This document shows positions 21,385 to 32,351 of a DNA stretch of 64,000 nucleotides, piece by piece. Origin of the DNA: Isoetes taiwanensis. Lineage: Eukaryota; Streptophyta; Lycopodiopsida; Isoetales; Isoetaceae. A program made the position numbers and the translations under genes. The stretch covers positions 434,001-498,000 of the forward strand of contig JAJEKV010000063.1 in NCBI GenBank assembly GCA_021234155.1. The letters run 5' to 3'. How positions within the stretch are numbered: position 1 is the first letter of the stretch; each line of letters begins with the position of its first letter. Below the pieces are notes generated by a model. It had not been told where the DNA came from, did no database searches, and saw only the letters and a list, made by a program, of their open reading frames with translations.

Positions 21385-23188
21385 TCATGGCAAAATCATA
21401 TCCTTACCACGTTTGTAGAGATGTCTCGCTACCGTGGTATAGTCACAGACTTCTCGAAGGAATTGTTGACGGCGTGAGCATAATTTGTCTGGAGAGAGCG
21501 TGGGATCCTCGGATGGTAAGGCACTTAAGAGAAGATATTGTTGGTAGTCACAAAACCAGTGTGGCATGGCCGTGACCAAAAAGAGTTGAGCATCTGGAAA
21601 AGTGTCTGAAACTCCTGAGGACGGATCATCGGTGTGGATGCGTGAAAGATAATCAGGCACCATATGAGACTTTTCCACCTTGTGAATGATTCCAACGGGA
21701 GCAAACTTTTGTAGTAGCAGCACCCAGCAAGCAATGCATCCCATGGTCATGGTTTTATTTATTAGATAAAGCAGAGCTTGATGATCCACGAAGGACTTGA
21801 TTTTGCTACCCAGCAGATAGTGGCAGAACCGTTGCACACAAGAAATGAGTCCTGAGTCTTAGCGCTCCTCGTTCCGTGGCAGAATAATTCTTCTCCGCAG
21901 GATTGAGTTTCCTGCTCACATAACGAAATGGTTTATCTTGTTGAGAGTCCTACTCTTGTGAGAGAACAACACCAATAGCAAAAGCCGAAACATCCACATG
22001 TACATGAAATGATTTGTTCCGTTGAGGTGGAACAAGAACAAGGGCTTGAGTAAGCAATACCTTCAATTTCTGAAAGACCTCTTCTGCCTTGGGATTCCAA
22101 GCCCAAGTGGATTCATCACCCGTGAGTTTGTGGATGGGATCAGCAATAGCAGCTAAACCAGGAATGAAAGTAGCATAATAATTGACTTTCCCAAGAAAGG
22201 ATCATGTCTCTTTAATATTGGTAGGCGCCTGAGCCTCGAGAACACAACTGATCTTGGCAGGGTCCATGGTAATGCCTTGTTTGCTGACTACATGGCCCAA
22301 AAGAACTCCAGAAGTGACGCAGAAAGTACACTTATCAGGATTCAAACTGATGCCCAATTCGTCACATTTTTGGAAACTAACTCAAGTTTGGAGAGATGAT
22401 CATCCATTGTGCTATAAACTAAAAAGTCATCTTAAAAGACTTGCGGAAAAGCATTATCTTTCATGTAATCCTGACAAACGAGAAAAGCATAATGCTTGTT
22501 TGAAAGTGGAAGATGAGTTAGACAAATCAAAGGGCACCACTTTGTAGGCAAAAAGTACCTCACCCCATGGTGAAAATTGTTTTCAACCCGATCTTGAGCG
22601 AATGGAAATTTGATCAGTAGCCAAAAAGCCATTCATGAAGGAGTATGTTTCACGACTGCTACTTCTTCAAGAACTTGATCCGTGAAGGGTAGCAGGAAAT
22701 GATCACGTTTCATGGCCAAATTGAGTTTATGGTAGTCCACGCAAACACGAATTTTCCATTACCCATTATGCTTAAGGACAATAACGATGGGGCTCACCCA
22801 CTCAAAATGTTTGACCTCATAAATAAGTCCAGTAGCCAGGAATTTACTAATCTCTGCTTTGACGCGGTCACGATAGTTGGAGTTGAGCCTGTACCGTCAT
22901 TGCTAGATGGGGCTTGCATCAGGTTTGGTAGGAATGGTGAGTTCCCCCAATTCCTTTTTTATGCCGCGTAAATCTTTATACCTCCACGCAAAAAATATGT
23001 TTGAATTTTTTGAAAAGATTGAGCGTACGAGTTTTACATGGTTTTGAAAGATTGCCAGCCAACCGGATGGGTTGATTGTCTCTTAAGTCAATGATTTCAA
23101 CTTCCGGAGTTTGAATGTGCGGAACAACATCAATAGCCGTGATAGTATGAGCAGGTGCTTGAAGGTATGATAAGTATAAACATCTCAA
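21385..23188 (-). pseudogene. Ty3/gypsy RT and RNase H, unit 1
   Basis: On the minus strand, 23,188-22,976 resembles the linker upstream of RT (LFKKFKHIFCVEV). RT follows to about 22,100 with the catalytic DDFLVYS near 22,410, preceded by a TAA where the YxDD aromatic context should be. RNase H blocks and the linker (FVDHQALLYLINK, then VPDYLSRI) are at about 22,000 and 21,837-21,600. Multiple frame changes are present. The element ends abruptly at about 23,188 with no protease or Gag, so it is 5'-truncated. Confidence 0.75.
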
Positions 23189-23992
23189 TGAGGCTTATAA
23201 GTTTTTTCTACAAATATCATAGTGCATTGTCCTCTCATAAGATTCTTAAAATAAAATGCAGAATATATTCATTAGGATGCCTGATTATGTCAATTATATT
23301 GATGAATACAATTTGACCCATAACATATGGGGCATATAGGACGATAAAAACCATTCAATTCAGTTTTTCTAGATTTTCTCACCTATAAGGATACAAAAGA
23401 AATGACGTGCATGGTTTTAGAATGTAATCCACTCTAAAACTGGCAAAATGCCTGGCATGTGAGTAGCTCCCGTGACTCGATCATGGGAGACAAATCACAT
23501 AAAACTAAATGCATGAATTATGCATGAGAGAATCTTACTGGCTAATGTACATGGCAAACAAATGAATGGTAAGACTATTGTGTGTATTTGGTTGGCCAAG
23601 TTAAGCATGCTTTCTTTGCAAAGATGACCAATAATGTTGTGTAATCAGTCAATGATGCCTCCATCATCCATGCTCTTCAATACCTTTGTGTTTTACTCAT
23701 TTCATAATATGCTTTTAGAAAAGTGTTGAATAGCCGATATCAGGCCCCAGACTTGCTCATCATCGATTGCCAAAAAAAACAATGATGGAACAATCCCATA
23801 CACATCCTTTGTGACAAGCATCTTCTTTCTGTTACAAGCAAAAAAAGGAAGGGAGGGGGTATTATTTCCAGTCCCAAAACTTTTCTTTTGGCCGGAAAAT
23901 AGCTGTTCACCAGCATTACTAGCAGCGAGAAAAAAGTGGACAACCTCTCCCAAAAACATTTTAAGTAAGTAAATAAAGCTGCTTCTGAGAAT
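23189..23992. other. Non-coding flank inside tandem unit 1
   Basis: About 800 AT-rich bases with no recognised gene between the truncated pol and the unit junction. The same sequence recurs at 32,352-33,163. It is probably the original genomic flank of the truncated retroelement. Confidence 0.5.
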
Positions 23993-24334
23993 GCTTGTGG
24001 GTTGTGGCCGCATATGGAACTTGACCATACACCGTAACATCGTGATCTTGCAAAGCGGTCCAATGCAAAGAAGGAGTGCATCTGGGTAATTGAAATACCT
24101 GGGCCAAAAGACTTTGATTGAGAGTAATCCGGTATGATCCATTTGTCATCCGGTACCCGGCATCCGGTCTTCATCAAACCAACAACAAATTCCCGAGTTG
24201 CGGGATTGAGCGAGGAGTTCTTGGTGGCGAAATCAAGTAAACCATGCTTTCGCAACATCTCGATTGGTACCTTCAAGAGTCCGGTGAAGACTAGGTGTTG
24301 AGAAGTGCACATATAAGAAAAAATCGATTTATGG
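23993..24334 (-). pseudogene. Truncated ORF A copy at duplication junction
   Basis: This minus-strand copy of ORF A runs from the hAT edge (24,334) to the unit junction (23,993). Compared with unit 1 it has several small indels that break the frame, concentrated at CAG/CTG positions. The downstream part of ORF A is absent because the duplication breakpoint lies inside it. Confidence 0.7.
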
Positions 24335-25025
24335 CATAGTTAACAAAAAGCAGTATTTTTCATTATATCTGAGAAAATATAAATTTAGAAAAAAAAGTAT
24401 AAAAATGGACAACGATGTGGGGCCAAAACGGATGCCAAATATGTCATTCTAGAATGGGACTGCATGAAACCAACAAACCGCCCTCGACTTAGACTTGCTT
24501 CTCATTCATCTCGTGATTTCTACAATGGTGGATAGTGGGTAGCCGCACACATCTAACTACCCATAAAAATAAAGGGAAAATCCAATTATATCATTTGGAC
24601 CCCAACAAAATACAATGCTAATAGAGATCTGGGCTAGTGTACTGCCGAAAGCTTATCACGGGATTAAAAAACCAGCCCTTTTCGGGTTTCGAGGAAAAAC
24701 CCTAGTGATAAGCCTTCGCAAGGGGCTTGGACAAACGTAAGGCATAAAAATCGCCCCCAAAACCCACGAAGGGAAAAGTCGAAAACAGATGCCGCCGCTA
24801 ACCCGTACACGACATCACCAATAAAACAACAGACAAACCAAACCTCCCAGTGGAGGGGGATTACGCTGTGCCACGCGATAAAAATACAATAACAAAGAAG
24901 GGGGGGGGGTGTGTTCAAAGAGAATAAGGTAATCGCTGAGAGAGAAGAGGAAGCGCCGGTGAGAAGTCGAAGCAGAAACGCGCCTAAAATAGCGAACTCC
25001 CAACCAGAACGGGCATGCGCCGCCC

Positions 25026-25087
25026 GCATGCATGCAAAACATGCATGCTCGTCCCATTCTAGAATGGCGATCCGATGTCTCGGATCG
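25026..25087. repeat. Palindrome cluster in hAT copy 2, first module
   Basis: The same three inverted repeats as in unit 1 are present at 25,026-25,048, 25,054-25,067 and 25,068-25,087. A further, slightly altered cluster follows at about 25,374-25,440. Confidence 0.8.
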
Positions 25088-26053
25088 ATGGGATTCTAGA
25101 ATGGGACTCGTGATGAAACCAACAAACCGCCGAATACCAAAGGACTTCCTTAACAAACTAGGATCGAGGGGCGAAGGTCATAGGATGAAGGCTAAAGGCG
25201 AAACGGACAAAGACAAAAGAAACGCCAAATTGGCCAAACCCGGCGGGAAGAAGCCCCTCCCCGCCTCGAAACAATTCAAAGAGAATAAGGTATGCTGAGA
25301 GAGAAGAGGAAGCCGATGAGAAGTCGGGCGAAACGCGCTAAAATAGCGAACTCCCAACCGAGCGGGCATGGCGCGCATGCATGCAAAACATGCATGCTCG
25401 TCCCCATTCTAGAATGGCGATCCGATGTCTCCGGATCGATGGGATCTTTTTTTTACAAATACGCCGTGTAGACTATTTTTTAATGCCATTTTTTGATCCA
25501 ACTCCCAAACCAACAAACCTAACATGACTAATTTGCTTCATCCCCGCTAATCTGCATCCGAGGAATCGCGAATCGGCGAGAATGCGGCATCCGATGGCAA
25601 ATACATTTTTTCATTCTCTGATTGCAAGCACTTCTTCTCTGTCCACGGCCTAGATCGCCCAAAGCACATATTAGACTACTAGAGGAAGGATTTGGAATCT
25701 CGCGGTCACAAATTGTCATTGTATTCTTAAGCAGGTAAGAAATCCTTTCATTCCATTTGCATTTGCAATTTCCAATGCATCTCTTATTGGTCTCTCTCTT
25801 CTTTCCGCATCCTACTTAAGAGCAATATCCAATGCATCTCTTTGCCGGATTCCTAAAACCTATCACCATCGGTGATCGGGTGCTTTGCCAGCCACCATTC
25901 TAAGTTTAATTTTGTTTATTTATGGATTATATTTAGAAAGGGTTCTGCTCTGCTGCACTGAACATGCTAGAAAGCATTTGTATAAATAAGATATGGATTT
26001 GGGAATGCTATGCTCATTGTTTCTCATTGTTTATCTTATTAGGTACTCTTGTC

Positions 26054-28097
26054 ATGACAAAGAAGAGGAAGACAAGTGAGGCAGCAAAAGGGCCAAGGCC
26101 AATGGATTAATGGAAAGAAGTGCGGATAGTTAAGAGTGAGAAGAATACAGGAAGCAATAAGTCATGGATTTATCTATATTGCAATGAAAGTCGCACATCA
26201 GCCATGCATAGAGTGAGGGGACACTTATTGGCAGAGAAATATAATGAAGTTCAGGTATGTTCACAAATCCCAGAAAAGAAGCGCCTCGAGTTGCAAGAGC
26301 TAGGAAAGAAATTGGATGCTATATCATCAGGAAGAAAACAAAGAGTAGTTGCCTCACGAGAAACTGCTTCATATGGTATTGCTTCTAATTCTCATGCCAA
26401 TGTTTCAGTTGATAATACAAAATTTGAGCATGCGGAAGTTGAAAGAAGCACAATGGCTTCTAGTAGTGGGATTCCACGCTCATCTAATCGTGGAAAGAAC
26501 CACTTAAATATGAGGAGCTTAATTACAAAACATTTAGAAAAGGAGAAGAAGAAGCTTAAGGATCTATTGCAAGATGTTAGAGAAGGCTTGGGTTGACTTT
26601 GGAGTTTCTTTGATATTTGATGAATGGACCGAGAGGAAAGGGAGGCACATCGAGGCATCAATTGCCTATTCTAAAGGCAAGAGTGATTTCCTTATGTCTC
26701 ATGATATTTCATAAACAGGTATGTAGAGAACTTAGCTTCTATTTGGAAAGAAAGCATATTGTTTGTTGGTGCAAAATGTTGTACAAATAGTGGCAGATGG
26801 AGAGAATGCTAAGAAAGCTGGTGCCATTATTGAGGCAGACTATCCATACATATTTTTTTGTCCTTGCATAGCCCATTGTCTCCATAATTTGCTCAAGGAT
26901 ATTGGTAAACTACCAGATGTAGCTGAGTTGGTGCAAAAGGGGAAGGCTTTGGTTACGTTTGTGAATGGGCACACAAAAATCGAAGCATAATTCATGAAGA
27001 TCACTCAAGAAAATCAAATGGTAAGTCTGTTTTGAAGTATTGTGAAATAAGATTTGGATACAATTTTATTATGCTTGAAAGATTATACGAATTGCGTTGG
27101 GTATTGAAAGCTCTTTTTGTGGATGAGAAATTTCTTAAAAGCAATGCAAAGCTTCTACGATCAACTACAGGTAAAACTTGTGCTGAAGTTGTTTTTGATG
27201 AACGCTTTTGGGATGCTGTTGAACACCATTTTGAGGTTGTCGAGCCTATTATCCTGATGGTACGTCTGGTTGATGGGAATGCTCCTTGTCTTGGGAAGGT
27301 TTTTGGAGCACTTGGTAGGATGGTTTAGCATATGAGACAGATTGAGAAGGATGCTGCAAAAATGGCAGAGTTAAACTCTTTGTGCAAATCAAGGTATTAT
27401 GATTATCATGCTCTAATCCAAGCTGCTGCATATTATTTGGATATGGAATATCAAGGGCAAAAGCAATGGAAAGATCCTGAAGTTTGTACACATTGGGGCC
27501 AAGAGCTCAATAGGATGGTTAGGGATGCGGATGAAAGGAGCAAAATAAGAGAGCATTATGCCATATACAAAGCAAAATAAGGGAGATTTGGAAGTACATA
27601 TGCACAAGTAGACCGCTTCAAGATTGGTTCGACTCTTTGGTGGGAAGAGTATGGGGGAGAAACGCCTGAATTGCAAACACTAGCCGTTCACATTCTTAGC
27701 CAGGGTGCCTCATCTTCTCCAGTCGAATGAGGCTTTTTAGTGTGTTTGATCATGCTGCAAGCATTAAAAGAGTAAAACTTACTCCGTCAAGGACTTCGGA
27801 TTTGGTATTTGTAGGTGCAAAGTTGAAGCTCCTTAAGTCACATAGAATTGAACAAGAGAACTTTATATTGGCTTCGCAAAGAAAAAAAATATTCCTGAAC
27901 CTCAAAAATGGGAAGTGGAGGATGTGGGAGAGCAAAGTGATGAGATTGGGCAAGAGCAAGAAAGTAATGATGATGATAATGATGCTGGTGATAGACATGA
28001 AGAAGATGAAGTTAAGAGAGCACTTATAGATGATGATGAAACTTGTTACGTGGATCCAAATTATATACCTTCATCCCATCCAGGTATAGATCCTTAA
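26054..28097 (+). pseudogene. hAT transposase (DUF659 type), copy 2, inactivated
   Basis: Near-identical to the copy at 16,933-18,972, with the same domain order and the same early stop (26,108-26,110). It stays open further through the BED-like region (to about 26,596). It has its own stop where copy 1 reads CAA (TAA at 26,988-26,990, a C-to-T change) and a small insertion near 27,726 in the dimerisation region. The shared stop shows that the gene was dead, or was read as such, before the duplication. The private changes came later. Confidence 0.8.
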
Positions 28098-28523
28098 GTA
28101 CACACTAATTCTATTTCTACTTTGGTCATGTTTTTCTTGCTCGCTTTTGCTTGTACTTAACCACGTGTGCCTTATCTGGGATTCAGAACAAATCCTTACA
28201 CACTCCATTAGTTCTACAAGTTTGTTTTCTTTACGTGTTCTATAAACTATGTTCTATGATATTTTCATATAACTTAAACTTGTGTTTGAACATTACTATA
28301 TGTTTTAAAGCCTAATCTATAATATATTTGGAATCTCACTTGCAAAATATGTTGTTCATTCTTACAAGCACAATTTTGTTCGTTTCGAGTACTTTGCTCT
28401 ATTTTTCATATCCGTTTTTTTTTTTTTTTTTTTTTTTGTTTTTATCATATTCCGTATCCGTATTTAGTAACTATGATTCATGGGCGCAGTGGCTTGCAGA
28501 GTGGCCAATTTTGGTGCGGTAGC

Positions 28524-29405
28524 CATAGCGATTGCAACAAGGAGAAGGAGAGCAGAAGTCGAACGGCAGAAATAGTTTGAGCTTTGGGGTTTGCATATGT
28601 TCAACAGAGAGTTTTAATAGGTAGTTCGAAAAGCAGAATCTGAACCATTAATTCTGACAGATGGCAGCATCGAGGAAAAGATTGATCAAGTGCCAAAATT
28701 TTGGCTAAGTTCTAAAAAGCCAATAGAAATAATATCAATAGTGGAGATTGGCAAGAGTGAATGGTGCGATGGAGGTGTACGAATAATGATTTGACACAGC
28801 CGCGATTTAATTTGGCGTAATTAAGAACTAGGGCAACTCGAGAGTGCGAACGTCTTAATGAAGAAGGTGGAAGGGCAGCATGCCAGAGAGAGGGTACCGC
28901 TACTAGATTTGCAACGAGATATGGGAATCTGGAATTGAAATGTGCCCTAGAAGATAGACAAGTCAGCTAAAAGATATTAGGTCACTGTGGCATCCAAGAG
29001 TTGGTAGGCCTATATAAGACGAAGAAAGATTGAATAGAAAACACAGCAAGTGCAATGATGGAGGTGGTGAACACGATGGCGAAGAATTTTCTAGAGTGGC
29101 TCACACGCCGGATGAACGACTTGGACCTCCTCGGAAGATGAAGAACGGAGAATTCGATGGATGGATGGCTGGCCGCCTGGCGATAACCCCACCCCCAAAT
29201 CCAACTATGTGGATGTGATCCTCGCATCCTCTTTGGAATCCGAGTAGGGTTATGTGATCCTATGCTTTATGCTACCACCGAACCCCCGAGTAAAAAGAAG
29301 AGTAGAATAGGATTTTGCGTAAAAGTAAGGGTGATGCCCATGCAATTAAGTAAGGGTTATGCCCATTTTGTAACCATACTACGCTTGATAATATAAGGCG
29401 CTTGC
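28524..29405. other. ORF A start and spacer, unit 2
   Basis: The ORF A start codon is at 28,526-28,524 on the minus strand, as in unit 1. The spacer that follows contains a block of about 135 bases (28,580-28,715) unrelated to the 95 bases at the same place in unit 1. Homology resumes on both sides. Confidence 0.5.
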
Positions 29406-32351
29406 TCAATTAATTGTGTCCGTGTCTTTGATATTATCGTGTGATGAGTCCAGATGAAATTTTTTTTATCGAAAGCCATTAACCAAAGTAGGTAAGGGGG
29501 TGCCACCTAATTTAGCGAGTTGGAACACACTTGGTTGTACCACCTTAATGATTTTGTAAGGGCCAAGCCAACAAAATTTGAGCTTGCCATGGAAATTCTT
29601 GTATCTGAAATCATAGAAAATAACTAAATCTCCTTCAATGAAAGTTTTTGTTTTGATCTAATTGTCATGCCATGATTTTCGCAGTTGTTGACCAGCAAGA
29701 ACACTGAGATAGACATCCCTGCAAATTTCATCAAGTTGTTGTAACTAATAGACCCTTTCCCGTAGAGCAGGAGGAGGATCATGAACAGTAGCGAGTTGAA
29801 ATCTGAAAGTGGGCAGAATAAACTCAAAAGGCATCAAGGCTTCTTGGCCATACACGAGTCTAAAAGGTGTCTGCCTTGTGGCAATTTTGTGAGTGGTGTT
29901 GTAACCCCATAAGACAGTTGGTAACTTTTCCTACCAATCTTTCCCGGAAGTATCACAAATTTTCTTGAGAATGTTGATTAGAATCTTGTTGGTGCTTTCA
30001 GCAAGACCATTGCCTTGTGGATAATATGATGTGCTCTTCCCATGATGGATATGCAAGTATTCCGTGAGTTCCTTGATCGTGTGATTGAAAAAAAAGAACA
30101 CCCCGGTCACTCACCAGTTCTGTGGGGCAGCCGAAGCGTGTAATTACTTGCGGGTAGGGCATCCGCGCCATGCTGGCTGCAGTGTTATCGGGTAACGCAC
30201 AAGTTTCAGCCCACTTAATGGCATAATCTGTGAGAACAAGAATGTATCGAGCACGGGAATTAGGAGCAGGTGGATCAATAGGCCCAACAAAATCCATCAT
30301 CCATTTGCTGAAGAGTAGAGGCGTGGCAACCAGAGTTAATGTTAGAGTGTCACGGGCCATAGGCCGCCCCGTGCCGGCAGACGCTCATATTGGCGCCAAG
30401 ATGAGCATGAGCATATTTGAACAACGTGAACCAAAAATATCCCGCCAAAAGAATTTTTTGTGCCATGTTATTGCAAGCATCGAAATGTCCTCCACCGAGG
30501 CCTTTATGTGTTTGGCTTAACAATCTTGAGGACCTCATGAGGAAGAACATATCATGGCAAAATCATATCCTCGCCACGTTTGTAGAGATGTCTAGCTACC
30601 ATGGTATAGTCATGGACTTCTCGAAGGAATTATTGACGGCGTGAGCATAATTTGTCTGGAGAGAGCGTGGGATCCTGAGATGGTAATGCACCTGAGAGAA
30701 GATATTGTTGATAGTCACAAAACCAGTGTGGCATGGCCGTGACCAAAAAGAGTTGAGCATCTGGAAAAGTGTCCAAAACTCCTGAGGACGGATCATCAGT
30801 GTGGATGCATGAAAGATAACCAGGCACCACATGAGACTTTTCCACCTTGTGAATGATTCCAACGGGAGCAAACTTTTGTAGTAGCAGCACCCAGCAAGCA
30901 ATGCATCCCATGGTCATGGTTTTATTTATTAGATAAAGCAGAGCTTGATGATCCACGAAGGACTTGATTTTGCTACCCGCCAGATAGTGGCGTAACCGCT
31001 GCACACAAGAAATGAGTCCTGAGTCTTAGCTCCTCGCCCGCGTGGCGTAATAATTCTTCTCCGCAGGATTGAGTTTCCTGCTCACATAACGAAATGGTTT
31101 ATCTTGTTGAGAGTCCTACTCTTGTGAGAGAACAACACCAATAGCAAAAGCCGAAACATCCACATGTACATGAAATGATTTGTTCCGTTGAGGTGGAACA
31201 AGAACAAGGGCTTGAGTAAGCAATACCTTCAATTTCTGAAAGACCTCTTCTGCCTTGGGATTCCAAGCCCAAGTGGATTCATCACCCGTGAGTTTGTGGA
31301 TGGGATCAGCAATAGCAGCTAAACCAGGAATGAAAGTAGCATAATAATTGACTTTCCCAAGAAAGGATCATGTCTCTTTAATATTGGTAGGCGCCTGAGC
31401 CTCGAGAACACAACTGATCTTGGCAGGGTCCATGGTAATGCCTTGTTTGCTGACTACATGGCCCAAAAGAACTCCAGAAGTGACGCAGAAAGTACACTTA
31501 TCAGGATTCAAACTGATGCCCAATTCGTCACATTTTTGGAAACTAACTCAAGTTTGGAGAGAGGATCATCCATTGTGCTATAAACTAAAAAGTCATCTTA
31601 AAAGACTTGCGGAAAAGCATTATCTTTCATGTAATCCTGACAAACAGAAAGCATAATGCGCTGGAAAGTGGAAGATGAGTTAGACAAATCAAAGGGCACC
31701 ACTTTGTAGGCAAAAGTACCTCACCCCATGGTGAAAATTGTTTTCAACTGATCTTCAGAGCGAATGGAAATTTGACTGTAGCCAAAAAAGCCATTCATGA
31801 AGGAGTATGTTTCACGACCTGCTACTTCTTCAAGAACTTGATCCGTGAAGGGTAGCAGGAAATGATCACGTTTCATGGCCAAATTGAGTTTATGGTAGTC
31901 CACGCAAACATGAATTTTCCATTACCCATTATGCTTAAGGACAATAACGATGGGGCTCACCCACTCAAAATGTTTGACCTCATAAATAAGTCCAGTAGCC
32001 AGGAATTTACTAATCTCTGCTTTGACGCGGTCACGATAGTTGGAGTTGAGCCTGTACCGTCATTGCTAGATGGGGCTTGCATCAGGTTTGGTAGGAATGG
32101 TGAGTTCCCCCAATTCCTTTTTTATGCCGCGTAAATCTTTATACCTCCACGCAAAAAATATGTTTGAATTTTTTGAAAAGATTGAGCGTACGAGTTTTAC
32201 ATGGTTTTGAAAGATTGCCAGCCAACCGGATGGGTTGATTGTCTCTTAAGTCAATGATTTCAACTTCCTGAGTTTGAATGTGCTAACAACATCAATAGCC
32301 GGTGATAGTATGAGCAGGTGCTTGAAGGTATGATAAGTATAAACATCTCAA
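29406..32351 (-). pseudogene. Ty3/gypsy pol region, unit 2
   Basis: Second copy of the RT, RNase H and integrase region. Recognisable minus-strand blocks are the RT fingers (DYHKLNLAMKRDHFLLPF, 31,903-31,840), the RNase H linker (31,004-30,630) and the integrase core start (about 30,330-30,240, FVGPIDPPAPNS then YILVLTDYAIKWAE). It is truncated at the same point as unit 1. It has many frame changes, plus ordinary substitutions relative to unit 1 in the integrase part. Confidence 0.75.

Larger units (their letters stand above)
14836..23992. repeat. 9.16-kb tandem segment, unit 1
   Basis: This segment is repeated head to tail at 23,993-33,163. Both units carry the 5' part of ORF A, a hAT element, the spacer, the pol region and about 800 bases of flanking DNA in the same order. 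The sequence GCTTG occurs at the left edge (14,836-14,840), the junction (23,993-23,997) and the right edge (33,164-33,168), which fits a microhomology-mediated tandem duplication. Unit length is 9,157 bases here and 9,171 in unit 2. Much of the pair (for example 16,640-19,280 against 25,760-28,410) is nearly identical, while other parts differ noticeably. A false duplication from two haplotypes would look the same. Confidence 0.9.
24335..28475 (+). mobile_element. hAT-superfamily DNA transposon, copy 2
   Basis: Same element as 15,187-19,361, with the same termini (CATAGTTA and TAACTATG) and the same flanking 8-base copies at 24,327-24,334 (ATTTATGG) and 28,476-28,483 (ATTCATGG). Length is 4,141 bases. 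The shared, mismatched target duplication shows that this is a copy made by segment duplication and not an independent insertion. Confidence 0.85.

Noticed and set aside
12346-23188. A complete autonomous retrotransposon
   Set aside because: No protease, Gag or second LTR is present upstream of RT; the element stops at about 23,188.
23740-24312. 190-codon minus-strand ORF across the tandem junction
   Set aside because: It is made of truncated ORF A sequence joined to flank DNA at 23,993 and does not exist as a natural gene in unit 1.
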